This document shows, piece by piece, positions 15,795 through 24,326 of a stretch of DNA of 49,426 nucleotides. Position numbers and translations under genes: made by a program. The stretch is taken from positions 1-49,426 of the forward strand of contig CAIQJL010000074.1 of NCBI GenBank assembly GCA_903872185.1, read 5' to 3'. The first letter of the stretch is position 1. Every line of letters starts with the position of its first letter. Under the pieces are notes generated by a model. The model was not told the DNA's origin. It saw nothing but the letters and a program-made list of their open reading frames with translations, and did no database searches. Source of the stretch: an uncultured Bacteroidota bacterium. Lineage in GTDB: Bacteria > Bacteroidota > Bacteroidia > Bacteroidales > GWA2-32-17.

Positions 15795-17243
15795 TTACCA
15801 ATTAGATTTTATTTCAAGTGTGTTTACTCCAATATTATAAGCATAAACTGCTGCTGGAACATACGTTATATTTATATCATCAATGGTTTTATTATCTAAT
15901 ATATCAATGGTAGTTACCAAAGTTGATTTAAATTTATTTTGTTTGCAGAAATAAATTAAACTATTTAAATCTTGTGGCTTTTCAAAATAGCGATTGCTCC
16001 ATTTTATTTCAATACACCATTGTGGTTTAAATACTTTGTTGTCGAGCAATACAATATCAACTTCGCCTTCTGAACGTCCCATTTTCCAACGAGCATATTT
16101 TAAATCGAGATTTTCACGGTGCATCCATTGCGAAAAAATAGCTGTTTCAACCATATTGCCTGTTTCTTTGTCGGTTTCTACAATTGGCGAAAATAAGGCG
16201 GTTCGCAATGATGGATTGGTTAAATATACTTTAAAACTAGTTACTCTTTTTAATTTTTTAGCGTTATCGTCAATTTTATGAATTACTTTAATTAAAAATG
16301 CAGCTTCTAAATATTCTAAATACTTTTTAATAATTTCTTTTGCAATGCCACTGTCTTTTCCTAATTTTTCGAAAGAAAATTCATTTCCTGTATTATAAGC
16401 CAAATATGTAAAAAAACTATTTAATTCTTGAACATCTTTAATTCCATATAAACTTGGCAAATCGCGAAGTAATACTTTATCAATAATATCATTTTTTATA
16501 TATCGGCCCATATCTGATTGAATTTTTTCAGATAAAACTACTTCGGGATAACCTCCAAAGTTGAGATAATGAAAAAATTCTTTGTTAAATGTTTTATTAT
16601 CGTAAGTGATGAAAAAAGGAATTTCTTTGCCATTGTAAACTATGGTTTTGGCTTTAACTAAATGATTTAAACCTTTTAAATGAATATATTCGTGAAAAGT
16701 AAGCGGAGGCAACATAAAATCGGTAAAACGACCCGCTCCACTTTCTGTACTTTGTAAGCGTAAAGCAGCTGCTGCCGAACCCGATACTACAAATTTTGTT
16801 TTGGGATATGCATCTACCAACACTTTTAAATGGCGTTCCCAATCTTTGAGATATTGAATTTCGTCGAAAAAAACAAAACAGCCTTCTAAATTATTTAATT
16901 GCAATGCTTCTTTTGCCAAGTGTAGAATATCTTCTAAACTTAAGTGCAAATATATAGGATTGTCGATACCAATGAAAAAGATTTTTTGTGGTGAAATTTT
17001 TTCTCTTATTAACTCTTGAATGGAGTGATACATCATTACAGTTTTTCCAACACGGCGTGGACCCATTAGTACAACTGCACGTTTTATGTCGGTTTCTTTT
17101 ACAAATGGATAAAACAAATTAAAATATAAACGTTTATTCATTTCTTGATAGTTTTGTTGCACTTTGCCAGTTGCCCACCAAGGGTTTTCGTATTGCAAAC
17201 GTTCTATTCTTTTGCTTGTTGGAATAACAGTGTCGAAACTCAT
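15795..17243 (-). CDS. AAA_14 ATPase with DUF4143 domain
   Basis: This 482-residue protein has Walker A MGPRRVGKTVMM (about 60-70), Walker B-like CFVFFDEIQYL (about 120-130) and sensor VVSGSAAAAL. A winged-helix part follows with SFEKLGKDSGIAKEIIKKYLEYL. The C-terminal DUF4143 domain carries EVDIVLLD and, 11 residues on, CIEIKWS, matching a PD-(D/E)xK nuclease-like arrangement. Members are common in accessory DNA, often as many paralogues per genome. The function is unproven. Its own promoter lies at 17263-17292. It stands between tRNA-Asp and a decayed HsdS gene, so a horizontally acquired origin is likely. Confidence 0.85.
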   Translation of the reverse strand: MSFDTVIPTSKRIERLQYENPWWATGKVQQNYQEMNKRLYFNLFYPFVKETDIKRAVVLMGPRRVGKTVMMYHSIQELIREKISPQKIFFIGIDNPIYLHLSLEDILHLAKEALQLNNLEGCFVFFDEIQYLKDWERHLKVLVDAYPKTKFVVSGSAAAALRLQSTESGAGRFTDFMLPPLTFHEYIHLKGLNHLVKAKTIVYNGKEIPFFITYDNKTFNKEFFHYLNFGGYPEVVLSEKIQSDMGRYIKNDIIDKVLLRDLPSLYGIKDVQELNSFFTYLAYNTGNEFSFEKLGKDSGIAKEIIKKYLEYLEAAFLIKVIHKIDDNAKKLKRVTSFKVYLTNPSLRTALFSPIVETDKETGNMVETAIFSQWMHRENLDLKYARWKMGRSEGEVDIVLLDNKVFKPQWCIEIKWSNRYFEKPQDLNSLIYFCKQNKFKSTLVTTIDILDNKTIDDINITYVPAAVYAYNIGVNTLEIKSNW

Positions 17244-17262
17244 AATAATTCTTATTTTTACA

Positions 17263-17292
17263 CAAATGTAAATATAAGCAATTAAAAAACAA
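17263..17292 (-). promoter_or_regulatory. Promoter of the AAA_14 gene
   Basis: On the minus strand TTG (17292-17290), 19 nt, then TACATTTG (17270-17263). The -7 element ends 19 nt before the ATG, implying a very short leader. Confidence 0.7.
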
Positions 17293-17511
17293 CTTATTTT
17301 TACAAAAATGTTATTTTAAGACATTTTAATTCTTTTTAAATGTTTATTTTTACATTTGCACTCGCACTTCTCCACTCATTAATCTTGGCAATCTCCTTTT
17401 TCAATAATAGTGGTTAATCCATTGTCATAAGCTGGTAGAAATAATGATGATATTCTAAACTTGGATTGTAAAATGGTTTTATGTTAATCTTGCTTTAATT
17501 TGTAATTTCTT

Positions 17512-17676
17512 CTAATTTCCAACTCTCCAACCATCAGGCAATTCATCACCAATTTTATATTTCCCAAACCATTCAGCAAAAATAGTTTGGGCTAATGTTT
17601 CTAGTGTTTTGTTTTGGGCTTGTAGTAATTCTATTTTGTTGTTAAAAGCTGTTAGAATTTCTGAAATAGATTTTGG
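17512..17676 (-). pseudogene. Remnant of type I restriction specificity subunit HsdS
   Basis: The minus-strand frame from 17676 to the TAG at 17514-17512 encodes 54 residues including ISEILTAFNNKIELLQAQN, TLETLAQTIFAEWFGKY and GDELPDGWRVGN. This is the conserved central or C-terminal helix of HsdS (QAQNxTLExxAQTxFxEWF) and the start of the next recognition domain. An in-frame stop lies directly upstream and no start codon is available. The DNA-recognition domains are missing, and there is no hsdM or hsdR in the window. The rest of the 17244-17713 gap shows no other gene I can support. Confidence 0.75.
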
Positions 17677-17713
17677 TTAATGTTTACTTAGGACGCTATT
17701 AATTAAATAATTG

Positions 17714-20700
17714 TTATTCTACCACTAATTTCCCCCTATAAACCCTATCACTCCTTAATTCGACAAAATAAATTCCAGCATTTAAATCTTTTCTTTCAAT
17801 TACTATTTTATTTCCCAATAATTGATTCTCAGATAATATATATGTTCTTACAATTTTTCCGGTTATATCAATAATTAATAATTTAGCTTTAGTAATTGTT
17901 AATCCTGAATTTGTAAATGAGATATTTGTATATTCAGAAAATGGATTAGGATAAATCTCTATTTCATTTGTTGTAACATTATCTTTTATATTTAATACTA
18001 TCGCAACATCTTCCATATTACTATGCGCATGAGAGTATGGACCACCTTGAGCTTTACTTATACTTGTAGGCATACAAGGCGAAGGAACTTTTGTGCTAAC
18101 AATATACTTTAAGCCCCCTTGAGAAGGTGGCACATCAGTATATGAATGCAAGGTGTTTGGCAATGAATCTATAATAACCCAACCCAAAGCATTTGTATGA
18201 CGATGAATATAAAACGTTGAATAACTATACCCTTCATAATCGTCCCAAATTAAATTTCGGGAATTGCCTGCTCCTTGATTTATTGTTAAATGGATAGTTT
18301 TATGCAAATCGCTTAATGGTGATTCATTTCCACACATATCAACCTGAGATATTTTGTAACGCCATGAACGAATAAAAGGGTTTGCTGCAGGATCAACAAA
18401 CTCAGACATGGATGCATATTTTACAGTATCAACTAAAAGATATTGATTAGGAACAGAAGATTCTCTGTAAATCTTATAATAATCTACTCCTGTTAAAGAA
18501 ACTTTTTCCCAAACTATTTTGTTACGACTTATTAAAGAATCAACAGTAACAACACAAATTGGTTGAAAAGGAAGTGCTTCAACTGGAATTTCTATTTGGG
18601 TCACAGCAACACATCCTGTTTGTTCCGTAACTGTAACAACATATTGTCCAGGTGCGAATCCAACTAGGTTTTGTCCAAAATAGCTATTTGACCAATGGTA
18701 AGTATAAGGAGTTGTGCCTCCTGTTACGGAAATATATGCAGCTCCGCCGCCGCCACATGGTGCAGATTGTACAGAGCTTATATTTACTATTGGAGCATTT
18801 GTATTATTTAATGAAATTTGAGCAATCTTAACACACATATTTGCATCATAAATTGTTACGATATAATTACCTGCACCAACCCCACTTAAAGTATTTGAAG
18901 TTTGACCTCCAGACCAATGATAAGTATATGGTGAATTTCCACCATTTGGTGTTAGTATAATACTACCATTATTTTGACTACAAGAAGGATTTGTATTCGA
19001 ACTTGTGAAAGTTATTTCTGAACCATTTTGTACTTCAAAAGAAGTAGTTCCCATACAACCTATACCATCGGTAACAAATACATCATATGTTCCGGCAACA
19101 AGTCCGTTTATATCCTGGGTTGTTGCTCCGTTTGACCATTCATAAATATAAGGTGCTGTTCCACCGGAAACAGTTAAATCTATTGCACCATCGCTGCCAT
19201 TATAGCAATGTGCACTTTGAGCCGAACCAGTCAATGTAAAACCACCAGTATTATTAATAGCAAAGTATACAGTTTTAGCACATCCATTATCATCTGTTAC
19301 TTGCAATGAATAGGTCCCAGATGCAAGTGTGTCTGCTGTATATAAAGTATCGCCGTTACTCCAAAGAAAATAATAAGGTGCCATGCCACCTGTTACTAAT
19401 GCTTCTGCCCAGCCATTAAGTTGATTACAATTTGCTGCATGAGCAGTAATATCTATTTGCAATAAATCAGGTTGAGTTAAAGTAATCGATGCATTACCTG
19501 TACAACCCAAATTATCTGTAACTGTAATATTTGTTATAATACCGGCATAAATTCCATTTGCAATACTATCAGCTGAAGATGGTGTGTTATTCCATAAAAA
19601 ACTATACGGAATATTGCCACCTGTTGCATGGGCAACAACTGAACCTGTTCCACCATAACAATTTATAGCTTGGTATTGTTGAGCAGTTACTAATAATGTT
19701 GATTGCTTACTTACAGAATGAAATAACGAATCATTTGAAGCTTGCGAATCACCTGTTAAATGAACTTTTGCATAACATTGGTAAGTTCCGTTTGTTGAGA
19801 AATTTGCTGGTGTTGTAAAGTTATATGTCATTGTATAACCAGGTGCAAGAGTTCCAGAATAAACTTCGTTGTGCCATGTTATACCATTATTCAAACTATA
19901 TGATAAAGTAAAACCTGTTTCGGGCATGGTGCCATAATTACGAACTCGAATTGTAACTTGTTCGCTTCCTAAATTGCATGCTGATAATGGGTGATTCCAT
20001 TCTGTTACACCTAAATTATGCACTTCGTAAAAAGGGGAATTGTATTCGTAAGGGCCAATGTCAACTATGTATTGACTATCTCCATTTCCATCTGCAACGC
20101 GCCAGTTTCCATCAAAATCTATTGTGTCAACAACAGACAAATTATCACCTACATCTATACATGGACTGCCTGTTACTAAATGGAAATTATTATTGGCAGT
20201 ATCAGCAAGCATTGGGTCGACAAAAATATTTCCATAAATGTCAATACTATCACCATTATTATTAGTAGCAATATAATCTCCGAAATATGAATTAGATCCA
20301 TTGTAAACTATTCCATTATCATAAAAACAACAATTTTGAACAGTCCAATTCTCTTTATCAATAATTTTAGTATTATTATTGCTATAAAATATTGTATTGT
20401 ATATCTTAGGTAAAACGCTCATAGATATAAATAATGTAGATTGATTATCTACATCGTAAACAATGCAGTTATACATTTCTCTACAAACAATTCTATTGCC
20501 TGTGATAATTGAATTATGAATAATTACAACATTATTACCTCCAGTCGTACCCCCAGTGTTTATTCCATTAAGAATTCTTGATTCTCTAATATACAAAGGA
20601 AGTATACAACCTTGGCAAGAAAAGCCACTTGTATTTACAACAATACTCTGAATAAATTTACATCTAGTAAAATCTAAAAACCCACCATAATAATGATAAT

Positions 20701-21388
20701 TTTGATATACACTTCCATAAAAAGTGCAGTTTTTTGCATACAATGAACATTTATTAATTGAATATGAACTCAAACCTACTGGTGCATCTTTAATACTAAC
20801 AAAATCCAAATACGAAATTTTTTGGCCATAAATAGTCAATCCTTGCCATGTAGAATTTGGATATTTTTTTAATACAATACTATCAGAAATATTCCCTTCA
20901 GCGTATAAACAACCATTATTAATTGTTATACTGCTATTGTCAAAAAAAGACATTATTACACCTGGAAGAAGCCTTAAAGTATCATTTATATTAATACTAG
21001 CTGAATTTCCAATAAAATAATTCCCAGCAGGAACAATACCATTAATTGGGTATAAATTCACATTATTTAATGTTTGATTGCTATAACAGGTACGCTGGTA
21101 TTGATAATCTGTAGGAAATGGGAAACTATCCTTATAAAACTTTATGTTGTAAATGCCAGTAGGAACTACTTTTGAGTAATGCCCTGTTGCATCAGTATAT
21201 ATAGTATCGTTATATACCGAAGGCACGGTACGTTTTAAAATTACTTTTATGCCAGCATGGTTGGTTTTCCCAATTTTAAAAGCGCTGCCTTGCATGGTTA
21301 TGGTTTGCCCGAAGGAAGTTGAAAGTTGAAAGAAAAAAGTTAAAATAAAGAAGTACTTAAAGATTAAAAAAGATAATTTTGTATTCAT
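17714..21388 (-). CDS. Large T9SS-secreted protein with beta-helix and five SprB repeats
   Basis: This 1224-residue protein has a signal peptide (to about residue 27, ending STSFGQ). Next comes a carboxypeptidase-regulatory-like domain (about 30-90, TDATGHYSKVVPTGIYNIKF), then a right-handed beta-helix (about 110-430) closed by VTGSPCIDVGD. A CARDB-like domain follows (VRNYGTMPETGFTLSYSL). Five SprB repeats (about 560-925) share CxxxxG...GGxxPYxxxWSNG...GxYxVxVTDxxGC. A fibronectin-like region precedes the type A sorting tail (IYPNPFSEYTNISF ... GIYFVELRSDRVYRGKLVVE). It is predicted to cross the outer membrane by T9SS and become cell-surface attached or released. SprB repeats are known from gliding adhesins, so adhesion is likely but unproven. 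Confidence 0.9.
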   Translation of the reverse strand: MNTKLSFLIFKYFFILTFFFQLSTSFGQTITMQGSAFKIGKTNHAGIKVILKRTVPSVYNDTIYTDATGHYSKVVPTGIYNIKFYKDSFPFPTDYQYQRTCYSNQTLNNVNLYPINGIVPAGNYFIGNSASININDTLRLLPGVIMSFFDNSSITINNGCLYAEGNISDSIVLKKYPNSTWQGLTIYGQKISYLDFVSIKDAPVGLSSYSINKCSLYAKNCTFYGSVYQNYHYYGGFLDFTRCKFIQSIVVNTSGFSCQGCILPLYIRESRILNGINTGGTTGGNNVVIIHNSIITGNRIVCREMYNCIVYDVDNQSTLFISMSVLPKIYNTIFYSNNNTKIIDKENWTVQNCCFYDNGIVYNGSNSYFGDYIATNNNGDSIDIYGNIFVDPMLADTANNNFHLVTGSPCIDVGDNLSVVDTIDFDGNWRVADGNGDSQYIVDIGPYEYNSPFYEVHNLGVTEWNHPLSACNLGSEQVTIRVRNYGTMPETGFTLSYSLNNGITWHNEVYSGTLAPGYTMTYNFTTPANFSTNGTYQCYAKVHLTGDSQASNDSLFHSVSKQSTLLVTAQQYQAINCYGGTGSVVAHATGGNIPYSFLWNNTPSSADSIANGIYAGIITNITVTDNLGCTGNASITLTQPDLLQIDITAHAANCNQLNGWAEALVTGGMAPYYFLWSNGDTLYTADTLASGTYSLQVTDDNGCAKTVYFAINNTGGFTLTGSAQSAHCYNGSDGAIDLTVSGGTAPYIYEWSNGATTQDINGLVAGTYDVFVTDGIGCMGTTSFEVQNGSEITFTSSNTNPSCSQNNGSIILTPNGGNSPYTYHWSGGQTSNTLSGVGAGNYIVTIYDANMCVKIAQISLNNTNAPIVNISSVQSAPCGGGGAAYISVTGGTTPYTYHWSNSYFGQNLVGFAPGQYVVTVTEQTGCVAVTQIEIPVEALPFQPICVVTVDSLISRNKIVWEKVSLTGVDYYKIYRESSVPNQYLLVDTVKYASMSEFVDPAANPFIRSWRYKISQVDMCGNESPLSDLHKTIHLTINQGAGNSRNLIWDDYEGYSYSTFYIHRHTNALGWVIIDSLPNTLHSYTDVPPSQGGLKYIVSTKVPSPCMPTSISKAQGGPYSHAHSNMEDVAIVLNIKDNVTTNEIEIYPNPFSEYTNISFTNSGLTITKAKLLIIDITGKIVRTYILSENQLLGNKIVIERKDLNAGIYFVELRSDRVYRGKLVVE

Positions 21389-21488
21389 ATTGTTGTTATT
21401 TGTTTCCTTATAAATAGTGTTCCTTAGGCAAGGTAATTTCTATAAAATTTTATTTCTTTAAAAGTACCTTGTTTAAAATAATTACTCG

Positions 21489-21513
21489 CAGGTAAAAATA
21501 CCTGTTTTTTTTT
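21489..21513 (+). repeat. Hairpin plus T-tract and TCGCAGGTA repeat
   Basis: CAGGTA (21489-21494) pairs with TACCTG (21499-21504) over AAAA, followed by nine T residues on the plus strand. No plus-strand gene ends here, so a terminator role is doubtful. TCGCAGGTA at 21486 recurs at 21823, on the other side of the SBBP remnant. Confidence 0.45.
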
Positions 21514-21523
21514 GATTTTAAAA

Positions 21524-21760
21524 TTACACAACCACAAATTTCACTCTATAAACCAGATTACCATTTAAATTATAAACTACAATTCCAGGATCAAAATCTA
21601 CTGTTCCATCAAAAGTCCCTATTGTATATACATTTCCATTGGTATCAGCTACAACATTATTTCCTATTTCTGTATTTGAACCACCAAATTGTCCCTCTCT
21701 TAAAAGACTTTGTGAAAAAACTATTTTTACTCCAGATAATAGTATAATATTAAAGATCAA
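21524..21760 (-). pseudogene. Remnant of an SBBP-repeat (beta-propeller) secreted protein
   Basis: This 78-residue ORF starts with a signal-peptide-like segment (IFNIILLSGVKIVFSQS). It then has half of an SBBP repeat, FGGSNTEIGNNVVADTNGN VYTIGTFDGTVDFDPG in outline, after which only about 20 residues remain (VYNLNGNLVYRVKFVVV). That ending resembles the last residues of a T9SS sorting tail. Intact relatives have many repeats and several hundred residues. An internal deletion joining the N-terminus to the extreme C-terminus is my reading. Whether the stub is expressed is unknown. Confidence 0.6.
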
Positions 21761-21844
21761 TGCAGTTATTATACGAATGTACAGATTGATTAGAAATTTT
21801 AACTTAAGGTAAATGTAAATAGTCGCAGGTATTTTTACTAGTTG

Positions 21845-22228
21845 TTAAACAGGAGAGGAAATGGACATTTTAAGCCCTTTTTGTATAAAAAAGATATTTA
21901 TGGGAATATTATTTAACGATGCGGGATGTTCTCTGCACCGCAAGAAAACAAAAGGAAGATACTTATGATGTTGTCCACGTCCATCTTTTAAGGTGCCATT
22001 TTGGAACCTTAAAGCAGAATTATTTTCTAAGGTGTCATTTTGGAACCTTAAATCTTTCCATTCGTTCTCGGAAAGCTGAAACATAAAGGTGTTTGGAAAT
22101 CCTTCGGTATTTCTTTTTACAGCTCGGTTAATCTGCTTAGTTTCTACAGCATAGAATTCAGCAAGATGGCTGTCTAGCATTACCTGCATGCCACTAATGG
22201 TAAAAATTCGCTCTTCAATATGCTGTTT
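21845..22228 (-). pseudogene. Degenerate ORF6N-domain protein
   Basis: The frame encodes IEERIFTISGMQVMLDSHLAEFYAVETKQ in outline, then KRNTEGFPNTFMFQLSENEW and KYLPFVF, the ORF6N DNA-binding core found in phage and mobile-element proteins. The homology begins upstream of the first ATG (22189), where an in-frame TAA at 22231-22229 cuts off the N-terminus. After KYLPFVF (about 21943) the family motif TEQGVAMLS is not recognisable, and the frame ends early. From the ATG it would make 114 residues. I regard it as a broken gene, although expression of the short form is possible. Confidence 0.65.
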
Positions 22229-22274
22229 TTAAGAAGCTACTATTACTTTTCCACTACTATTACTAGTAATAATC

Positions 22275-22430
22275 TTAAACCAATTTTTCCAAGATTGTTC
22301 TTTTAATTTCTTTCTTGTTTAAAATCACAGTTTGTGATCTTAAATCTTTATTCCTTTTTGAGGTCGCAATTTGTGACCTCAAGCTTTGCAATACCACCTC
22401 GGTAAGTTGATATGATTGTTTTGTGTTTAG
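22275..22430 (-). pseudogene. Second ORF6N-type fragment
   Basis: A minus-strand frame lacking a start codon reads SYQLTEVVLQSLRSQIATS, then LRSQTVILNKKEIKRTILEKLV and a stop at 22277-22275. The FQLTExExxxLRSQIATS pattern is the middle of ORF6N proteins. It overlaps no gene and lies directly behind the SulP gene, next to the first ORF6N remnant. It is either part of the same broken gene in a rearranged order or a second copy. Confidence 0.5.
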
Positions 22431-22434
22431 AAAT

Positions 22435-24144
22435 TTATATTTTTTCAGTATTCAATTTCTCTTGCATTTCAGCTTCAGTAAGGGTATGAACAATTACATC
22501 ATGTATAGAATCTCTTCTGCTAACGTGCCCTAATAAATGCTCAACATCTTCAAACCTTAAAATATCTCTAACTTCGGAATGTGCTTCTGCCACTTTAAAA
22601 GAAATGCCTTTTGCCAAAAGATTTTCATAGAATTTTTTAATTAGTCTTGCTCCGCTTGAATCAATATATGCCGATGTACTTAAATCAAAAACCACAACCT
22701 TAATTGCTGATTTCTCTTTTAGTATTCTATCCATTATTATATTGTATACATTTGATACATTAAAATATACCAAAGGAGATTCAACCCTAAATAATAACAC
22801 TCCTGGCAATATTTCATTATCAGGGTGACGTTTAATATCTGTATAACGATTTGTTCCCGGTATTCTACCTAAGATTGCAATATGCGGACTAGATACAGTT
22901 CTTATAATTAATATTAGAGATGCTAGAGCTGCAATTAAAACACCATTTAAAATACCAAAACTAATAACACTTAGCATAGCAAGTAAAGCAATAATAAAAT
23001 CGAATTTATTTACTTTTCTCATTCGGTTTAATTCCTTTATATCAATTAAACCAGAAACAGCTATAAGTACTATCGATGCAAGAATTACTGTTGGTAAGTT
23101 TTTTAATAATCCAGTAAAAAATAATAAGCAGATTCCAATACAAACTGAAGCAAAAATTAGAGCCATTGGAGTTTTAGCTCCGGCTTTCTCATTTACTGCA
23201 GATTGTGATAAACCTCCACTTACAGGATAACCATGGCCAAAAGATGTTGCAAGATTCGAGAGCCCTAAAGCAAGTAATTCTTGTCTGGCATCAATTTCGT
23301 AACCGTTTTTTTGAGCTATTGCTTTAGCTGCCGAAACACTTTCGATATAAGCTAAAAGAAAGCATGCAAAAGCTAATGGAAGCACACTATAAATATCTGC
23401 CCAAAGTAAATTTGGAATATGTAATTGTGGTAATCCAGCAGGAATATCTCCAACAGTTTTAAATCCAAGTCCTGCAATTGATGTAAATGTTATTACAATT
23501 ATTGATAATACAACAACTACAAGAGTAATTGGTTTACCAGGAAGAATTTTTTTACCAATAATCATTAATGCAATTGCAATTAAACCAAAAATTAAAACAT
23601 AAATATTAGTGTGGGGAATTTGATGATATAGATTAACTACTCTTTTAAAGAAATCATCACCTCCACCAGAAACGCCTAATAATTTTGGCAACTGTGTTAA
23701 ACCAATTGTAATTGCAGCACCTGCTTTAAATCCAACAAGTACAGTTTCGCTAATAAAATTAATGATGCTGCTAAGATGTAAAATGTATGCTAAAAAACTC
23801 ATGGCGGCAAAAACAAGAGCTGTAAGTGACGACAAATCCAGCCATCTTTGCGTATCGCCATTTGATAAAGTAGCAAGAGTTACACCAATTAACATTGAAA
23901 TTGCAGAAGTTGGTCCAACTGCAAGTTGCTTGCCCGACCCTAACAAAGCGTAAAATATACCGCCAAGTAAATATCCAAAAATACCATATTGAGGTGGCAA
24001 ACCAGCCAAAGTTGCATAAGCTAAAGAAACAGGAATTGCATATGCAGATAAAGTAATACCAGCTACAGCGTCAACACCTAAAAGTTTTAAAGTATAGCTT
24101 GGCAACCATTCTATAGGCGGAATAAGTTTTTTTAGTCTATTCAT
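22435..24144 (-). CDS. SulP-family anion transporter with STAS domain
   Basis: This 569-residue inner-membrane transporter has the SulP start LLGVDAVAGITLSAYAIPVSLAYATLAGLPPQYGIF in outline, about 12 hydrophobic segments, and the family motif AQKNGYEIDARQELLALGLSN. From about residue 440 a cytoplasmic STAS domain contains VVFDLSTSAYIDSSGARLI. The family imports or exchanges sulfate, bicarbonate or other anions; the substrate is not predictable here. It is divergent from mfd, and its 3' end abuts ORF6N remnants, marking the right edge of the accessory tract. Confidence 0.92.
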   Translation of the reverse strand: MNRLKKLIPPIEWLPSYTLKLLGVDAVAGITLSAYAIPVSLAYATLAGLPPQYGIFGYLLGGIFYALLGSGKQLAVGPTSAISMLIGVTLATLSNGDTQRWLDLSSLTALVFAAMSFLAYILHLSSIINFISETVLVGFKAGAAITIGLTQLPKLLGVSGGGDDFFKRVVNLYHQIPHTNIYVLIFGLIAIALMIIGKKILPGKPITLVVVVLSIIVITFTSIAGLGFKTVGDIPAGLPQLHIPNLLWADIYSVLPLAFACFLLAYIESVSAAKAIAQKNGYEIDARQELLALGLSNLATSFGHGYPVSGGLSQSAVNEKAGAKTPMALIFASVCIGICLLFFTGLLKNLPTVILASIVLIAVSGLIDIKELNRMRKVNKFDFIIALLAMLSVISFGILNGVLIAALASLILIIRTVSSPHIAILGRIPGTNRYTDIKRHPDNEILPGVLLFRVESPLVYFNVSNVYNIIMDRILKEKSAIKVVVFDLSTSAYIDSSGARLIKKFYENLLAKGISFKVAEAHSEVRDILRFEDVEHLLGHVSRRDSIHDVIVHTLTEAEMQEKLNTEKI

Positions 24145-24291
24145 AGTTTCTGTATTAACAATGTGTCAGTTGGTTTATTTCAAAGTTTTTGTTTAAAATA
24201 AAAAATAAATATATAAAATTATTTTCATGTTAGATTATTTATTTAAAAAACATTTGAATACACTTTAAAATCAAAATAATCTTCAAAATAC

Positions 24292-24299
24292 TAACTTTG
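24292..24299 (+). promoter_or_regulatory. -7 element of mfd
   Basis: TAACTTTG fits TAnnTTTG. It overlaps an in-frame TTG at 24297, so that TTG cannot be the start; the ATG at 24327 is the right choice. No good -33 element is at the proper distance. Confidence 0.6.
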
Positions 24300-24326
24300 C
24301 AAAAATTATTTTTCTTTTTCGAATTT

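Noticed and set aside
17379-17460. Additional gene remnant left of the HsdS fragment
   Set aside because: Short minus-strand frames exist, but none has a recognisable motif; they may be chance.
17244-17713. Intact type I restriction locus
   Set aside because: Only 54 codons of HsdS remain, and neither HsdM nor HsdR motifs are present in the window.
24297-24326. TTG start for mfd
   Set aside because: The codon lies inside the -7 promoter element; the ATG at 24327 gives the normal Mfd N-terminus.
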